DNA of 64,000 nucleotides from assembly GCA_963707445.1 (NCBI GenBank), contig CAVPPW010000013.1, positions 62,001 to 126,000 on the forward strand, in the 5' to 3' direction. Below are positions 27,104 through 37,223 of this stretch, piece by piece. Source of the stretch: JALORV01 sp963707445. GTDB lineage: Bacteria; Pseudomonadota; Gammaproteobacteria; Burkholderiales; Burkholderiaceae_F. The notes below the pieces were generated by a model. It worked only from the letters and a program-made list of their open reading frames with translations. It ran no database searches and was not told the origin of the DNA. The position numbers and the translations under genes were made by a program. The stretch's first letter is position 1; each line of letters opens with the position of its first letter.

Positions 27104-28123
27104 TCAGGCCACCAGCGGCGCTTCCGGCATCGCCGCGATCTGCTCGCGCAATTCCAGGATGCGGTCCTCCCAGTAACGCTGCGTGCCGAACCACGGAAAC
27201 GCGGCCGGGAACGCCGGATCGCGCCAGCGGCGCGCAATCCACGCCGCATAGTGGAGCAGACGCAGCGTGCGCAGCGCCTCGATCAGGTGCAGCTCGCGCC
27301 GATCGAATTCGCTGAAATCCTCGTATCCGCCGAGCAGGTCCGAAAGACGTTGCGTCTGCTCGCCGCGGTCGGCCCCGAGCAGCATCCACAGATCCTGTAC
27401 GGCAGGACCGGAACGTGCGTCGTCAAAGTCGACGAAGTGCGGGCCGTGCTCGGTGAGGCCGTCGTACCAGAGCACGTTGCCTTCGTGCACGTCGCCGTGC
27501 AGGCGGAGGGTGGCGACATCGCCGGCGCGGTCATAGGCGCGCGCGACTTCGTCGAGCGCCTGCCGCGCCACGCCGGCGTAGACCTCGCGCAGTTCGGCCG
27601 GCAGCCAGTCATGCTCCAGCAGATAGTCGCGCGGCTCGATGCCGAAGCTCGCCGCGTCCAGCGCGGGTCGCAGCGCGAACGGCCGGCGGCGGCCGACCGC
27701 GTGCAGCCGGCCGAGAAAGCGGCCGATCCACTCGAGTACGTCGGGATTGTCGAGCAGCGGCGCGCGCCCGCCGCGTCGCGCAAAGACCGCGAAGCGGAAC
27801 CCTTCGAACGCATGCAGCGTCCGTTCGCGCAGCCGCAGCGGCGGCACCGCAGTGACTTCGGCGTCCGAGAGTTCGTCCGCAAACGCGTGTTCCTCGAGGA
27901 TCTGCGCGTCGCTCCAGCGGTTCGGCCGATAGAACTTCGCGACGACGAAGCCCGACCTGCCGTCGTCCTGATCGATGCCGATCTGGAACACGCGATTTTC
28001 GTAGCTGTTCAGCGCCAGCAGCGACCCGGTGGTGACGAGTCCGGCCGCATCGATGGCGTTCAGGACCACATCGGGCGTCAGTCCAGCGAACGGCGGTACA
28101 TCGGTTGCGGCGACTTCTTCCAT
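27104..28123 (-). CDS. srkA: Stress response serine/threonine kinase (YihE/SrkA)
   Basis: SrkA is an aminoglycoside-phosphotransferase-fold protein kinase that protects against stress-induced death in E. coli. The kinase motifs are clear: LNSYENRVFQIG, VAKFYRPNRWSDAQILEEH, catalytic HGDVHEGNVLW (residues about 200-210) and metal-binding FVDFDDARSGP. The length of about 339 residues is normal. I chose ATG 28123 (MEEVAATDVPPF), which agrees with the family start; upstream in-frame ATGs exist. The gene is divergent from ilvA, leaving about 75 bases for both promoters. Confidence 0.92.
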   Translation of the reverse strand: MEEVAATDVPPFAGLTPDVVLNAIDAAGLVTTGSLLALNSYENRVFQIGIDQDDGRSGFVVAKFYRPNRWSDAQILEEHAFADELSDAEVTAVPPLRLRERTLHAFEGFRFAVFARRGGRAPLLDNPDVLEWIGRFLGRLHAVGRRRPFALRPALDAASFGIEPRDYLLEHDWLPAELREVYAGVARQALDEVARAYDRAGDVATLRLHGDVHEGNVLWYDGLTEHGPHFVDFDDARSGPAVQDLWMLLGADRGEQTQRLSDLLGGYEDFSEFDRRELHLIEALRTLRLLHYAAWIARRWRDPAFPAAFPWFGTQRYWEDRILELREQIAAMPEAPLVA

Positions 28124-28197
28124 GGCCACATCGTAGGGCAGGGGCCGGCGGGCGCGCATGGTAACTTCGCGGCAAGAGGGAAAGTCCAAGAGCCAAG

Positions 28198-29724
28198 ATG
28201 CCTGCTCAGGAGTACTTGCGACGCATACTGACGGCGCGTGTCTACGACGTGGCGATCGAATCGCCGCTCGAGGAAGCGCCGCGCCTGTCCGAACGACTCG
28301 GCAATCGCGTGCTGCTCAAGCGCGAGGACCTGCAGCCGGTGAAGAGCTTCAAGCTGCGCGGCGCTTACAACAAGATGGCGCAGCTGCCGCGCGAACAACT
28401 GAAGCGTGGCGTCATCGCCGCGTCGGCAGGCAACCACGCGCAGGGTGTGGCGCTCGCCGCGCAGAAGCTCGGCTGTCGCGCGGTCATCGTGATGCCGGTG
28501 ACGACGCCCGTGGTCAAGGTCGAAGCGGTCAGCGCGCGTGGCGCCGAAGTCGTGCTGCACGGCGACTCGTATTCGGATGCCTACGCGCACGCGCTCGAGC
28601 TGCAGGCCAAGAAGAAGCTCACATTCGTTCATCCGTTCGACGATCCGGACGTCATCGCCGGCCAGGGCACGATCGCGATGGAAATCCTGCGCCAGCATCA
28701 TCCGGCCGAGCACGGGCCGATCCATTCGGTATTCGCTGCGATCGGCGGCGGGGGACTGATCGCCGGCATCGGCGCCTACATCAAGGCGCTGGCGCCGGAC
28801 ATCCGCGTGATTGGCGTGCAGACGGTGGATTCGGACGCGATGGCGCGTTCTCTCGCGGCCGGACGGCGGGTCCAGCTGCACGATGTCGGACTTTTTTCGG
28901 ATGGGACCGCGGTGCGGCAGGTCGGCGAGGAAACCTTCAGACTGTGCCGCAGCTATGTCGACGAGATCGTGCTGGTCGACACCGATGCGATCTGCGCGGC
29001 GATCAAGGATGTCTTTGCCGACACGCGGTCGATCCTCGAGCCTGCCGGCGCGCTGGCGATCGCCGGCATGAAGGCGTACGCGGCGCGCGAGAAACTGAAG
29101 GGCCAGACGCTGATTGCGATCGCGTGCGGCGCCAACATGAACTTCGATCGCCTGCGCTTCATCGCCGAGCGCACCGAGGTCGGCGAAGCGCGTGAAGCGC
29201 TTTTCGCGGTCACCATTCCGGAAGAGCGCGGCAGTTTCAAGCGCTTCTGCGAACTGGTCGGCAATCGCAACGTCACCGAATTCAACTACCGAATCAGCGA
29301 TGCCGCCGTCGCGCAGGTATTCGTCGGCATCAGCACGACGAGTGCCGGTGATAACGAGAAGCTGGCGAAGACCTTCCGACAGCACGGCTACGCCACAGTC
29401 GACCTGACGCATGATGAACTGGCCGCCGAGCACGTGCGCTACATGGTCGGCGGCAAGAGCCCGCTCGCCGCCGGCGAGCTCATCTATCGCTTCGAGTTCC
29501 CGGAACGGCCCGGCGCGCTGATGAAGTTCCTGACTCGAATGCAGCCCGGCTGGAACATCTCGATGTTTCACTACCGCAATCAGGGCGCGGATTATTCGCG
29601 CGTGCTAGTGGGGCTGCAGGTACCGCGCGACGAGCGCAAGGCGCTCGCCGGCTTTCTGGCCGAACTCGGTTACCGGCACTGGAACGAATCCGACAATCCG
29701 GCCTACCGGCTGTTTCTCGCCTGA
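28198..29724 (+). CDS. ilvA: Threonine ammonia-lyase, biosynthetic
   Basis: IlvA deaminates threonine to 2-oxobutanoate, the first committed step of isoleucine synthesis. The PLP lysine is in PVKSFKLRGAYNKM (residues about 56-69), the glycine loop is AAIGGGGLIAGIG, and two C-terminal ACT-like regulatory domains follow (FAVTIPEERGSFKRFCELVG and YRFEFPERPGALMKFL), which bind isoleucine and valine in the family. 508 residues, the usual length of the long form. No frame break. Confidence 0.95.
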   Translation: MPAQEYLRRILTARVYDVAIESPLEEAPRLSERLGNRVLLKREDLQPVKSFKLRGAYNKMAQLPREQLKRGVIAASAGNHAQGVALAAQKLGCRAVIVMPVTTPVVKVEAVSARGAEVVLHGDSYSDAYAHALELQAKKKLTFVHPFDDPDVIAGQGTIAMEILRQHHPAEHGPIHSVFAAIGGGGLIAGIGAYIKALAPDIRVIGVQTVDSDAMARSLAAGRRVQLHDVGLFSDGTAVRQVGEETFRLCRSYVDEIVLVDTDAICAAIKDVFADTRSILEPAGALAIAGMKAYAAREKLKGQTLIAIACGANMNFDRLRFIAERTEVGEAREALFAVTIPEERGSFKRFCELVGNRNVTEFNYRISDAAVAQVFVGISTTSAGDNEKLAKTFRQHGYATVDLTHDELAAEHVRYMVGGKSPLAAGELIYRFEFPERPGALMKFLTRMQPGWNISMFHYRNQGADYSRVLVGLQVPRDERKALAGFLAELGYRHWNESDNPAYRLFLA

Positions 29725-29735
29725 GGAACCGCAAC

Positions 29736-30212
29736 ATGCTGCGCCAGCTGCTGAGTTCGAGCCGCTATGTGGTGATCACCGCCGTGCTCGGCTCGCTGGC
29801 GGCCTCGCTGGCGCTCTTCGTCTACGGCCTGGCCGAAACCATGGTGGCGATCACCCAGGCGGTCGCCAAGGCCGAAGTCAGCAGCAAGGGGGCCAAGGCG
29901 CTGGCGCTCGAGTTCATCGAGATCGTCGACCTGTTCCTGTTGGGAACCGTGATGCTGATGATCGCGCTCGGGCTGTATGAATTGTTCATCGATGCCGACC
30001 TTCAACTGCCCGACTGGCTGCAGATCCGCACCTTCGATGACCTGAAACATAAGTTGATCGGTGTCGTCATCGTCGTGCTCGCGGTGTTGTTCCTCGGGTA
30101 CGTGGTCGCTTGGGACGGCCAGCGCGACCTGCTGCGGCCAGGTCTCGCGATCGCGCTCGTGATTGCAGCGCTCAGCTACTTCCTCTCGACGGCAAAGGGC
30201 GGAAAGGACTGA
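29736..30212 (+). CDS. yqhA: YqhA family inner-membrane protein (UPF0114)
   Basis: A 158-residue protein with four predicted membrane segments, conserved start SSRYVVITAVLGSLAASLALF and the family motif VDLFLLGTVMLMIALGLYELF (residues about 67-88). Function unknown. It lies 11 bases after ilvA and is probably co-transcribed. Confidence 0.88.
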   Translation: MLRQLLSSSRYVVITAVLGSLAASLALFVYGLAETMVAITQAVAKAEVSSKGAKALALEFIEIVDLFLLGTVMLMIALGLYELFIDADLQLPDWLQIRTFDDLKHKLIGVVIVVLAVLFLGYVVAWDGQRDLLRPGLAIALVIAALSYFLSTAKGGKD

Positions 30213-30355
30213 TCCGAGCGGCGCGGCGGCAGCACGGCGCCCGCTGTCGGATATTCCGCATCGCGCCCGCCGAAGTGTCGGCGGCGGCCGACGTCCGCCG
30301 TCGACATCATTCACCCCGGTCAGCAGCACTCAATCATTTCACCGGCGGGGGCGAC

Positions 30356-30646
30356 ATGAACGGGATGGCGGACGACAGCCTGGCTTTGAGCGTGGCCGAA
30401 GCGACAATGCAGGAATGGATGGCGGCCGTTGCGCAGGCCAGCCTGGGAATACCGCCGTTGGCTGCGGAATTGCGGGCGCTGCCTACTTTCGCTCCGCATC
30501 CGGTGCCGGCGCGAACCATCGTCCGTGGCGCTGCGCGTCGCCCGGTCCCCGTCACGCCGCCGGTCGAAGCGGGCCCCATCGCAGGCGCGCGGTCGATCTA
30601 CTGGGTCGGCCTGGCGGCCGTTCTGGCCTGGGCCGTTCTGCTCTAG
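30356..30646 (+). CDS. Hypothetical tail-anchored protein
   Basis: 96 residues: an acidic N-terminal half, a Pro-rich middle (PHPVPARTIVRG, RPVPVTPPVEAG) and a hydrophobic C-terminal segment (YWVGLAAVLAWAVLL) reaching the stop, the pattern of a tail-anchored membrane protein. GGCGGGGGC upstream is a weak ribosome-binding site. No family recognised. Confidence 0.4.
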   Translation: MNGMADDSLALSVAEATMQEWMAAVAQASLGIPPLAAELRALPTFAPHPVPARTIVRGAARRPVPVTPPVEAGPIAGARSIYWVGLAAVLAWAVLL

Positions 30647-30751
30647 CTCGACGATCTGTCCGCTGGTGCGCGTTGGGTAGAACGCCTCAAAGGCTTGAGA
30701 CGCGCCGCAAAGCCCCCAAGTCCGCTCCTCGATCTCGTCGAGGAGTGCGCA

Positions 30752-31214
30752 ATGGTGATGGTGATCGATGTTCAGTCGATCCGCGATCCGGCGGAACGCA
30801 AGCGACGGGCCCGCGAGCGGCTCCACGCCATTTCCCGCCTGATGGATGCCGCCAGTCGAGGTGCCGCTGCTGCGGACCCGCGTTGGCCTCGATGCGCTGC
30901 TCGGGGTGGTGCCGGTGGCGGGCGATTTGCTGTCGGCCGCGATCGGGCTGTATCTGGTGGCCCAGGCCCGCGAGCTGGGCGCGTCGCGCTGGCTGCAGAC
31001 GCGCATGATCGGCAATCTGCTCGCCGACGCTGTGCTGGGTGCCGTGCCGGTGGCCGGCGACGTGGCCGATGTCTACTTCAAGGCGCACATGCGCAACCTG
31101 CGGCTGCTGCAGAAGGAACTTGGCGAACCGTACGTTGAAACGCAGGACGCCGGCAGCCGGCCGCTCGCGACGCGGCGACTTCAGCGCGGCCGGTCACGCG
31201 ACGGCAGCCGATAG
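30752..31214 (+). CDS. DUF4112 domain-containing membrane protein, frameshifted
   Basis: The corrected protein is about 153 residues. DUF4112 motifs are RLHAISRLMDAA, then LLRTRVGLDALLGVVPVAGDLLSAAIGLYLV and LGAVPVAGDVADVYFKAHMRN, with paired PVAGD repeats. An indel near 30861 splits the two halves. AGGAG lies about 7 bases before ATG 30752. The function of the family is unknown. The 3' end overlaps convergent ybaN by about 34 bases. Confidence 0.75.
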
Positions 31215-31549
31215 AGCCACACCGCCAGGCCAACGCCGATCAGTGCGAGGACGAGCTTCAGCCAGCCGGGCCGCACGAAGAACACGATCGACGCGCCGAA
31301 TGTCAGCGTCATCAGTACGACCGCGGTGAGCTTGGTGCGGTAGGGAATGCTGCGGTACTGCTCCCACTCGCGCACGATCGGTCCGAAGGTGCGTTGTTCG
31401 AGCAGCCAGCGATGGAAGCGTTGCGAGCCGCGCGCGAAGCAGGCGGCGGCGAGAAGCACGAACGGCGTCGTCGGTAGCACCGGCAGAAAGATGCCGATCA
31501 CGCCGAGCGCCAGCGCCAGTATGCCCAGCGCGACAAAAAGACCGCGCAT
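31181..31549 (-). CDS. ybaN: YbaN family protein (DUF454)
   Basis: A 122-residue inner-membrane protein with three or four hydrophobic segments. The signature GVIGIFLPVLPTTPFVLLAAACFARGS (beginning, GVIGIFLPVLPTTPF) followed by FHRWLLEQRTFGPIVREWEQ is diagnostic. Function unknown. I chose ATG 31549 (MRGLFVALG), which begins at the first membrane helix; the frame is open to 31600. Confidence 0.88.
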   Translation of the reverse strand: MRGLFVALGILALALGVIGIFLPVLPTTPFVLLAAACFARGSQRFHRWLLEQRTFGPIVREWEQYRSIPYRTKLTAVVLMTLTFGASIVFFVRPGWLKLVLALIGVGLAVWLYRLPSRDRPR

Positions 31550-31617
31550 GGAGCGCGAGCGGTGCTCCTGCGGGTCGGCGCGCCGACGCGGCGGACTCAA
31601 CGCCTGTTAACGCCCGG

Positions 31618-32537
31618 TCATTCCGCTTCGGCAAAGCGGATCACGCCGGCCGTCGGCTCGTCTTCGGCCGTGCACGGTTCGTCGTCGAACGCGATGTCGC
31701 CTTCGGGCAGTGGGCGGCCGGTCGGCCGCAGTCCGGCGAAGTCTTGCAGATTGCGATCCATCAGGTGCGAGGGAACGACGCGCGCCAGCGCATTGAACGT
31801 GTTCTTGACACGCCCCGGATGACGCCGCTCCCACTCGGACAGCATGCGCTTGACTTCCTGCCGCTTCAGGTTGTCCTGTGAGCCGCACAGGTTGCAGGGG
31901 ATGATCGGGAACTGCTTGATGGCCGCAAAGCGTGTCAGGTCCGCCTCGTTCACATAGGCGAGCGGGCGGATCACGACGTGCCGGCCGTCGTCGGAGACGA
32001 GCTTCGGCGGCATGGCCTTGATGCGACCACCGTAGAACAGGTTCAGAAAAAACGTGCCGAGGATGTCGTCGCGGTGATGCCCGAGCGCGATCTTTGTCGC
32101 GCCCAGTTCTCCTGCCACGCGGTAGAGCACGCCGCGCCGCAGCCGCGAACAGAGCGAGCACATCGTCTTGCCGGCTGGAATGACGCGCGTGACGATCGAA
32201 TACGTGTCCTGCGTCTCGATATGGAACGGCACCCCGCGCCGGCGCAGGTAGTCGGGCAGGACCTCGGCGGGGAAGCCCGGCTGCTTCTGATCGAGATTGA
32301 CCGCGACGATGTCGAAGGACACTGGAGCGCGTTCGCGCAGCGTCAGCAGAATCTCAAGCAGGCTGTAGCTGTCCTTCCCGCCCGACAGGCAGACCATCAC
32401 CTTGTCGCCATTTTCGATCATGCCGAAGTCGCCAATGCCTGGCCGACCTGGCGGATCAGGCGCTTCTCGAGCTTGACGTCCTCACGCGCCCCTCGGTCGG
32501 AATCCGCCCGCGCCGGCCTTGCTGCAGTCTCGGTCAT
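31618..32537 (-). CDS. ttcA: tRNA 2-thiocytidine biosynthesis protein, frameshifted near the N-terminus
   Basis: TtcA is an ATP-dependent, [4Fe-4S]-containing thiolase for position 32 of tRNA. The PP-loop SGGKDS (CLSGGKDSYSLLEIL), CSLCSRLRRG and CNLCGSQDNLKR cysteine motifs are present. One base is missing near 32431-32440: the true N-terminus (MTETAARPARADSDRG, then VKLEKRLIRQVGQAL) is in another frame beginning at ATG 32537. That ATG overlaps the folB stop (ATGA). Ends in an acidic tail (FAEAE). Confidence 0.93.
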
Positions 32538-32929
32538 CCCTCGTCCTTGAAGTGCAGGACTTCGATGCCGACGGCGTCGACGTCGGGATAGACGTCCGGT
32601 TTTTCGCTGGCCACGCGCACCGCGCGCACCGCCGGATGCGCAAGCAGGCTGCGTGCAATATCGTCGACCAGTGTCTCCTGCAGGTTGATGTGCCCTTGCT
32701 CGATGCGGTGCCGGATCGTCAGGCGGATGAAGTCGTAGTCGATCACTTCGTGGATCTTGTCGTGCCGTGGCGTTGAAAGCGCCAGCGGCACGTACAGGTC
32801 GACGTTGAGCGCGAGACGCTGCGCCCCCTCTTTCTCGATCGCGTGGATGCCGATGTTGGCATCGACGACATAGTTGCGGAGGAACAGCCGCCGGCAGTCC
32901 GCGAGGCGTGGATCGAGCAGGCCGGTCAT
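32534..32929 (-). CDS. folB: Dihydroneopterin aldolase
   Basis: FolB cleaves dihydroneopterin in the folate pathway. The 131-residue protein has the tunnelling fold with IGIHAIEKEGAQRLALNVDLYV (starting at residue about 27), the conserved Tyr in VIDYDFIRLTI and NLQETLVDDIARSLL, then VASEKPDVYPDVDAVGIEV. Active-site Glu and Lys positions look intact. Start and stop overlap both neighbours by ATGA. Confidence 0.9.
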   Translation of the reverse strand: MTGLLDPRLADCRRLFLRNYVVDANIGIHAIEKEGAQRLALNVDLYVPLALSTPRHDKIHEVIDYDFIRLTIRHRIEQGHINLQETLVDDIARSLLAHPAVRAVRVASEKPDVYPDVDAVGIEVLHFKDEG

Positions 32930-33727
32930 GGCAGCGCGGCCGGCCCGGGCTCGGTCAGGAACATCACGTCGCGCATGCTGCCCAGCAGGTGCTGTCCACC
33001 GTCGACCAGCAGCGTTGTGCCGGTGATCGACGGCGCCTTTGCGAGGAACACTGCGGCAGCGGCGATGTCCTCTGGCTGGCTCGATCGGCGCAGCGGCGTC
33101 GCGGCATGCGCCGCGGCGAAGCCCGCCTCGCTCTGGAGCGTCGACGGCAGCGTGATGCCGGGCGCGATGCCGACGACGCGGACTCGTGGCGCGAGCGCCT
33201 GCGCCAGCAACACCGTCGCCTCCTTCAGTGCCGCTTTGGACAGCGTGTAGGAGAGGAAGTCCGGGTTCGGATTCCACAGTTTCTGGTCGAGGAGATTGAT
33301 CACGACCCCGCGGTCATGCTCGGCCAGGCTTTCATGCAGGCCGTATGCCAGCAGCACAGGTGCTGCGACGTTCGTGCGCATCGTGCGAGCCAGCGTGTCG
33401 GCGGCGAAAGTCGAGGCGTCGTCGTACTCGAACGCCGATGCGTTGTTGACGATGCAGGTCACTTCGTCCGAGTTCGTGCGCGCACTCGGCGAGCAGGCTT
33501 TTGACGCCCGCCTCGACCGCAAGGTCGCGGTTGACGGCGACGGCCCGGCGGCCTGTGGCTTCGACCAGTCGCACGGTCTCGAGTGCATCATCACGCGAGC
33601 TGGCGTAATGCACCGCGATGTCCCAGCCGTCATGCGCCAGCGCGACGGCGATTTCGCGCCCGATGCGACGCGCCGCGCCGGTGACCAACGCTGCGCCAGC
33701 GGCTCTCGTTCTGCGGCGTGTGACCAT
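32926..33727 (-). CDS. SDR oxidoreductase of the pteridine reductase/FolM type, frameshifted
   Basis: A short-chain dehydrogenase of about 267 residues. The cofactor motif is TGAARRIG, the TGxxxRxG variant that distinguishes PTR1/FolM pteridine reductases from ordinary SDRs (TGxxxGxG). NNASAFEYD, the catalytic YTLSKAAL (YxxxK) and GITLPS follow. An indel near 33470 separates the Rossmann N-terminus from the rest. It overlaps folB (ATGA), and the folB neighbourhood supports a role in reducing dihydropterins. Confidence 0.82.
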
Positions 33728-33804
33728 GATGACTCCGAAGGCCGGCAAGTGTAGCGGGGCGCGAACGGCCGGCGCGGTACTTCGCGCTTGGCTACCATCG
33801 GAGC

Positions 33805-34953
33805 ATGACCATCGCGCGAGCCGTCCTGCCGCCGCCAACCGCCGAGCAGAGTGCGGTCAGTGCCCGGCTGCACGCGCGCGTTGCGGCAGACATCGAGGCC
33901 GCAGGCGGATGGATTCCGTTCGATCGTTACATGCAGCTCGTGCTGTATGCGCCGGGTCTGGGCTATTACGCGGCCGGTGCGACGAAGTTCGGCACCGCCG
34001 GCGCGGGCGGGGACTTCGTCACCGCGCCGGAAATCTCGCCGCTGTTTGCACGCGCGCTGGCAAACCAGATCGCGCAGGTCTTCCAGCATGGACCGCGGCG
34101 CATCGTCGAATTCGGTGCCGGCTCCGGCCGCCTCGCACGCGATCTGCTCTCCGCACTGCGAGCGTGCGGCTGCGAGTGCGAGCAGTACTCGATCGTCGAG
34201 GTCTCGTCCGAGCTGCAGCAACGGCAGCGGCTCCGGCTCGACGGCGAACCGGTCGAGTGGCTCACGGCAGCGCCGCGGGACTTCGCCGGCGTGATGCTGG
34301 CCAATGAAGTGCTCGACGTGATGCCGGTGCGCCTGTTCGTCAAGCGCGATGGAGACGTGCTCGAGCGCGGCGTGGCGATGCGCGACGGCACTTTCTGCTA
34401 CCTCGAACGCGCGGCGCCGGAGGACCTGCGCGCTGCCGTCGGCGAGATCGAGCATGAGGTCGGCCTGCTGCCCGACGGGTACGCGTCCGAAGTGGGCCTG
34501 GCCGCGCGGGCGTGGACCAGCTCGATGGCCGAATGGCTCGATCGTGGCCTCGTGCTGCTGATCGACTACGGCTTCCCGCGGCGCGAGTATTACCACCCGC
34601 AGCGGCTGATGGGCACGATCATGTGCCATTACCGGCACCACTCACACGCGGACGCGTTCTGGCTTCCCGGCCTGAACGACCTGACCGCCCACGTCGATTT
34701 CACTGCAATGGCAGATGCTGCGGCCGCGGCAGGCCTGCAGATCCTCGGCTACACGACGCAGGCGCACTTCCTTCTGAACTGTGGTCTGGTCGAGCGGCTG
34801 GCGGACACACCGTCGCCGGCCGAGTCGAGCGCGGTGCAGCGGCTGATCTCGGAAGCCGAGATGGGCGAGCTCTTCAAGGTACTGGCGCTGGGTCGCGGCA
34901 TATCGCATCCGCTGCTAGGTTTTGCGCGCGGAGACCGGACCGCGCGACTTTGA
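33805..34953 (+). CDS. SAM-dependent methyltransferase, MidA/NDUFAF7 family (COG1565)
   Basis: 382 residues without frame breaks. Family motifs are YMQLVLYAPGLGYYAAG (residues about 47-63), GDFVTAPEISPLFARALANQ, the SAM site IVEFGAGSGRLARDLL and LANEVLDVMPVRLF. The mitochondrial homologue methylates an arginine of complex I subunit NDUFS2; the bacterial substrate is unknown. It is divergent from the SDR-folB-ttcA operon across 77 bases. Confidence 0.9.
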   Translation: MTIARAVLPPPTAEQSAVSARLHARVAADIEAAGGWIPFDRYMQLVLYAPGLGYYAAGATKFGTAGAGGDFVTAPEISPLFARALANQIAQVFQHGPRRIVEFGAGSGRLARDLLSALRACGCECEQYSIVEVSSELQQRQRLRLDGEPVEWLTAAPRDFAGVMLANEVLDVMPVRLFVKRDGDVLERGVAMRDGTFCYLERAAPEDLRAAVGEIEHEVGLLPDGYASEVGLAARAWTSSMAEWLDRGLVLLIDYGFPRREYYHPQRLMGTIMCHYRHHSHADAFWLPGLNDLTAHVDFTAMADAAAAAGLQILGYTTQAHFLLNCGLVERLADTPSPAESSAVQRLISEAEMGELFKVLALGRGISHPLLGFARGDRTARL

Positions 34954-35120
34954 GGTGCTCACCGCGGTAGCAGCACGTGAGTCACGATCTGCAGTGTTCA
35001 CCGGCTTCTCGCCGCAGCCTGCGGATGTCCAAGTCGCAAGAGGGATGCGGCCTTTGCACAGCAGGTCGCGATGCGCTACTGCGAGCCACTCCGCGGCGGG
35101 CCGCGTAGACTCGTCCATCG

Positions 35121-35312
35121 ATGAAGTGGCTGCTGACGACGTTCCTCGCGTTGCTGGTGCTGACTGCGCTGCAGCCCTGGCTGCAGAAGCTAGGTATCGG
35201 TCGCCTGCCGGGAGATCTGCGCTTCCGACGCAACGGCCGGGAGATCGTGCTGCCGTTCACGAGTACCGTGCTGCTGTCGCTGCTGCTGACCGCACTGGCC
35301 CGGATTCTCTAA
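35121..35312 (+). CDS. DUF2905 family small membrane protein
   Basis: A 63-residue protein with two membrane segments flanking GIGRLPGDLRFRRNGREIVLPF, the invariant core of DUF2905. Function unknown. It stands alone, 168 bases after the methyltransferase, and is convergent with cca. Confidence 0.88.
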   Translation: MKWLLTTFLALLVLTALQPWLQKLGIGRLPGDLRFRRNGREIVLPFTSTVLLSLLLTALARIL

Positions 35313-35366
35313 GCGACGACGCGCCCCGTCTCCGATCCGCCTCGCCGATGCCGTCGGCGTGCGCGC

Positions 35367-36526
35367 TCAGGGCAGCTGCGATTGCTCGGAGTCGTCGGGC
35401 GGCGTGGCTTGATCTCCGTGCAGCGCCCGGCTGACCGCGACGACGCGAGCCTGTCGGACGGCGCGCGGGATTTCGCCCGGATCGTTGCGATGCAAGCTCG
35501 CAAGCGCGCCCGCATCCACCTCTGCGGCGGCTCGCAATGCGCGCCGAAGCGGTTCGGCCGACTGCTGCGGACACGGTTTCGAAAGTCTGCAGCAGCAGCT
35601 CGAAGCGCTCGGGCCGGCGAAACGCGTCGGCACGCTCCAGCGCCTCGACGATCAGCGCCGACGACTGCGCGTGTGTCAGCGTGTCGCGCAGGTCCACCAG
35701 CAGGCGCGCGAGCTGCGCCGCCTCCTGCGGTACGCGCAGCTTGCCGATCAGATCGGCGACCGTGCGCGGGCTGCGGCAGGCGCTCGCGAGCACGGCGAAG
35801 CGTGCCGGCAGCACGAGGCCCCTGGCGGCGGCCCGGTCAAGCGCCTCGGCGGCCGGTACGACGTCCTGCAGTTCGCTGTAAAGCCGCTCGATCAGGCCGC
35901 TGTCGACCAGGACCTGCAGCATGCGCGATGGCCGCCGTTCCATCAGCCCCCGCGACAGCTCCTGCATCACGCGCTCGGGCACTAGCGCGTCCGCCTCGCC
36001 GTTGCGCACCATCTCGCGCACGAGTTCGGCGGTCTCAGGCGCCACATGGAACTCGGGAAAGCGTGCGGCGAAGCGCGCGAGGCGCAGTATGCGCACGGGG
36101 TCCTCGACAAAGGCCGGCCCGACGTGGCGCAGGATGCCGGCACGCAGGTCGCGGGCGCCGTTGTGCGGATCGATCAGTCGTCCGTCTTCATCGAGTGCCA
36201 TCGCGTTGATGGTCAGATCGCGGCGCGCCAGATCGGCATCCAGGCTGACGTCGGGCGCGGCGTGAAACACGAACCCCTTGTAGCCGGGCGCGGTCTTTCG
36301 CTCGGTGCGCGCCAAGCGCATATTCCTCGTTCGTTTCCGGGTGCAGAAACACCGGAAAGTCGCGTCCAACCGGGCGGAAACCCTTTGCGATCATCTCGTC
36401 CGGCGAGCCGCCGACCACGACCCAGTCGCGGTCGGTTTCCAGCGCGACATCAAGCTCGCCGCGGCGCTGCGGGTCTTCGCCGAGCAGCGCGTCGCGCACG
36501 CACCCCCCGACGCGGTAGAACTTCAT
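35367..36526 (-). CDS. cca: CCA-adding tRNA nucleotidyltransferase, two frameshifts
   Basis: The enzyme adds or repairs the 3'-CCA of tRNAs. The N-terminus MKFYRVGGCVRDALLG and the nearby GELDVALETDRDWVVVG (acidic metal-binding positions read ELDVA here) are followed by FPVFLHPETNEEYAL, DLARRDLTINAMA and DPVRILRLARFAARF. Frame breaks occur near 36315 and 35575. After correction the protein ends at 35367 (ATPPDDSEQSQLP), about 386 residues, slightly shorter than the E. coli enzyme and without a clear HD phosphohydrolase domain. The ATG at 36526 overlaps the GST stop (TGATG). Confidence 0.88.
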
Positions 36527-37174
36527 CAGGGTTCGATCACTTCGGACTCCACGCGTGCGGCCTCGACCCATTGCTGCATCGCTGCGAGCCCGAGCACGCG
36601 GTCCGCATAAGCCGCAAGCGCTGACGGCAAGATCACGCCGTAGGTGCGGAAGCGCGTGACGACCGGCGCAAAGAACGCATCGGCGATCGAGAATCCGCCA
36701 TACAGCAGCGGCCCGCCGCTGCGCCCCAGGCAATCGCTCCAGATCGCGTGAATGCGCGCGATGTCGGCAGATACGTCTGCGCGCTTCGCCGCGGTGGCGC
36801 CGGTGTCGTGTCTGCTCGAGCGGATGTCCATCGGCATGTATGTGCGCAGTGCTGCAAAGCCCGAATGCATCTCCGCTGCCACCGCACGCGCGTGAGCGCG
36901 CGCCGCGAGCGTCGGCCGGCCAGAGCGCGCCGCCCGCATAGCGCTCGTTCGCAGTCTCGCAGATCGCCAGCGAATCCCAGACCACCAGCGAGCCGTCGAC
37001 CAGGCACGGCACCTTGCCGCTCGGTGAATGGCGCAGGATCTCGGCCTTCGTCTGCGGACGGTCGAGCGCAATCCGCTGCTCGTCGAACTCGACGCCGGCC
37101 TCCTTGAGCGCCAGCCACGCGCGCAGTGACCAACTCGAGTAATTCTTGTTGCCGATGATCAGCGTGCGGCTCAC
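36526..37174 (-). CDS. Glutathione S-transferase family protein, frameshifted
   Basis: The N-terminal thioredoxin-like domain begins LIIGNKNYSSWSLRAWLALKE, with the catalytic Ser region and KVPCLVDG and DSLAICE, the glutathione-binding loop. The C-terminal helical domain ends FSIADAFFAPVVTRFRTYGV. An indel near 36915 separates them. The corrected length of about 216 residues is normal. I chose GTG 37174 because it sits directly at the conserved start (SRTLIIGNKN). Substrate unknown. Confidence 0.85.
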
Positions 37175-37223
37175 GCCAGAGTCCTTCCAGGCAGTTCGCA
37201 ATTGCGCTGCATCGGTCCTCCTC

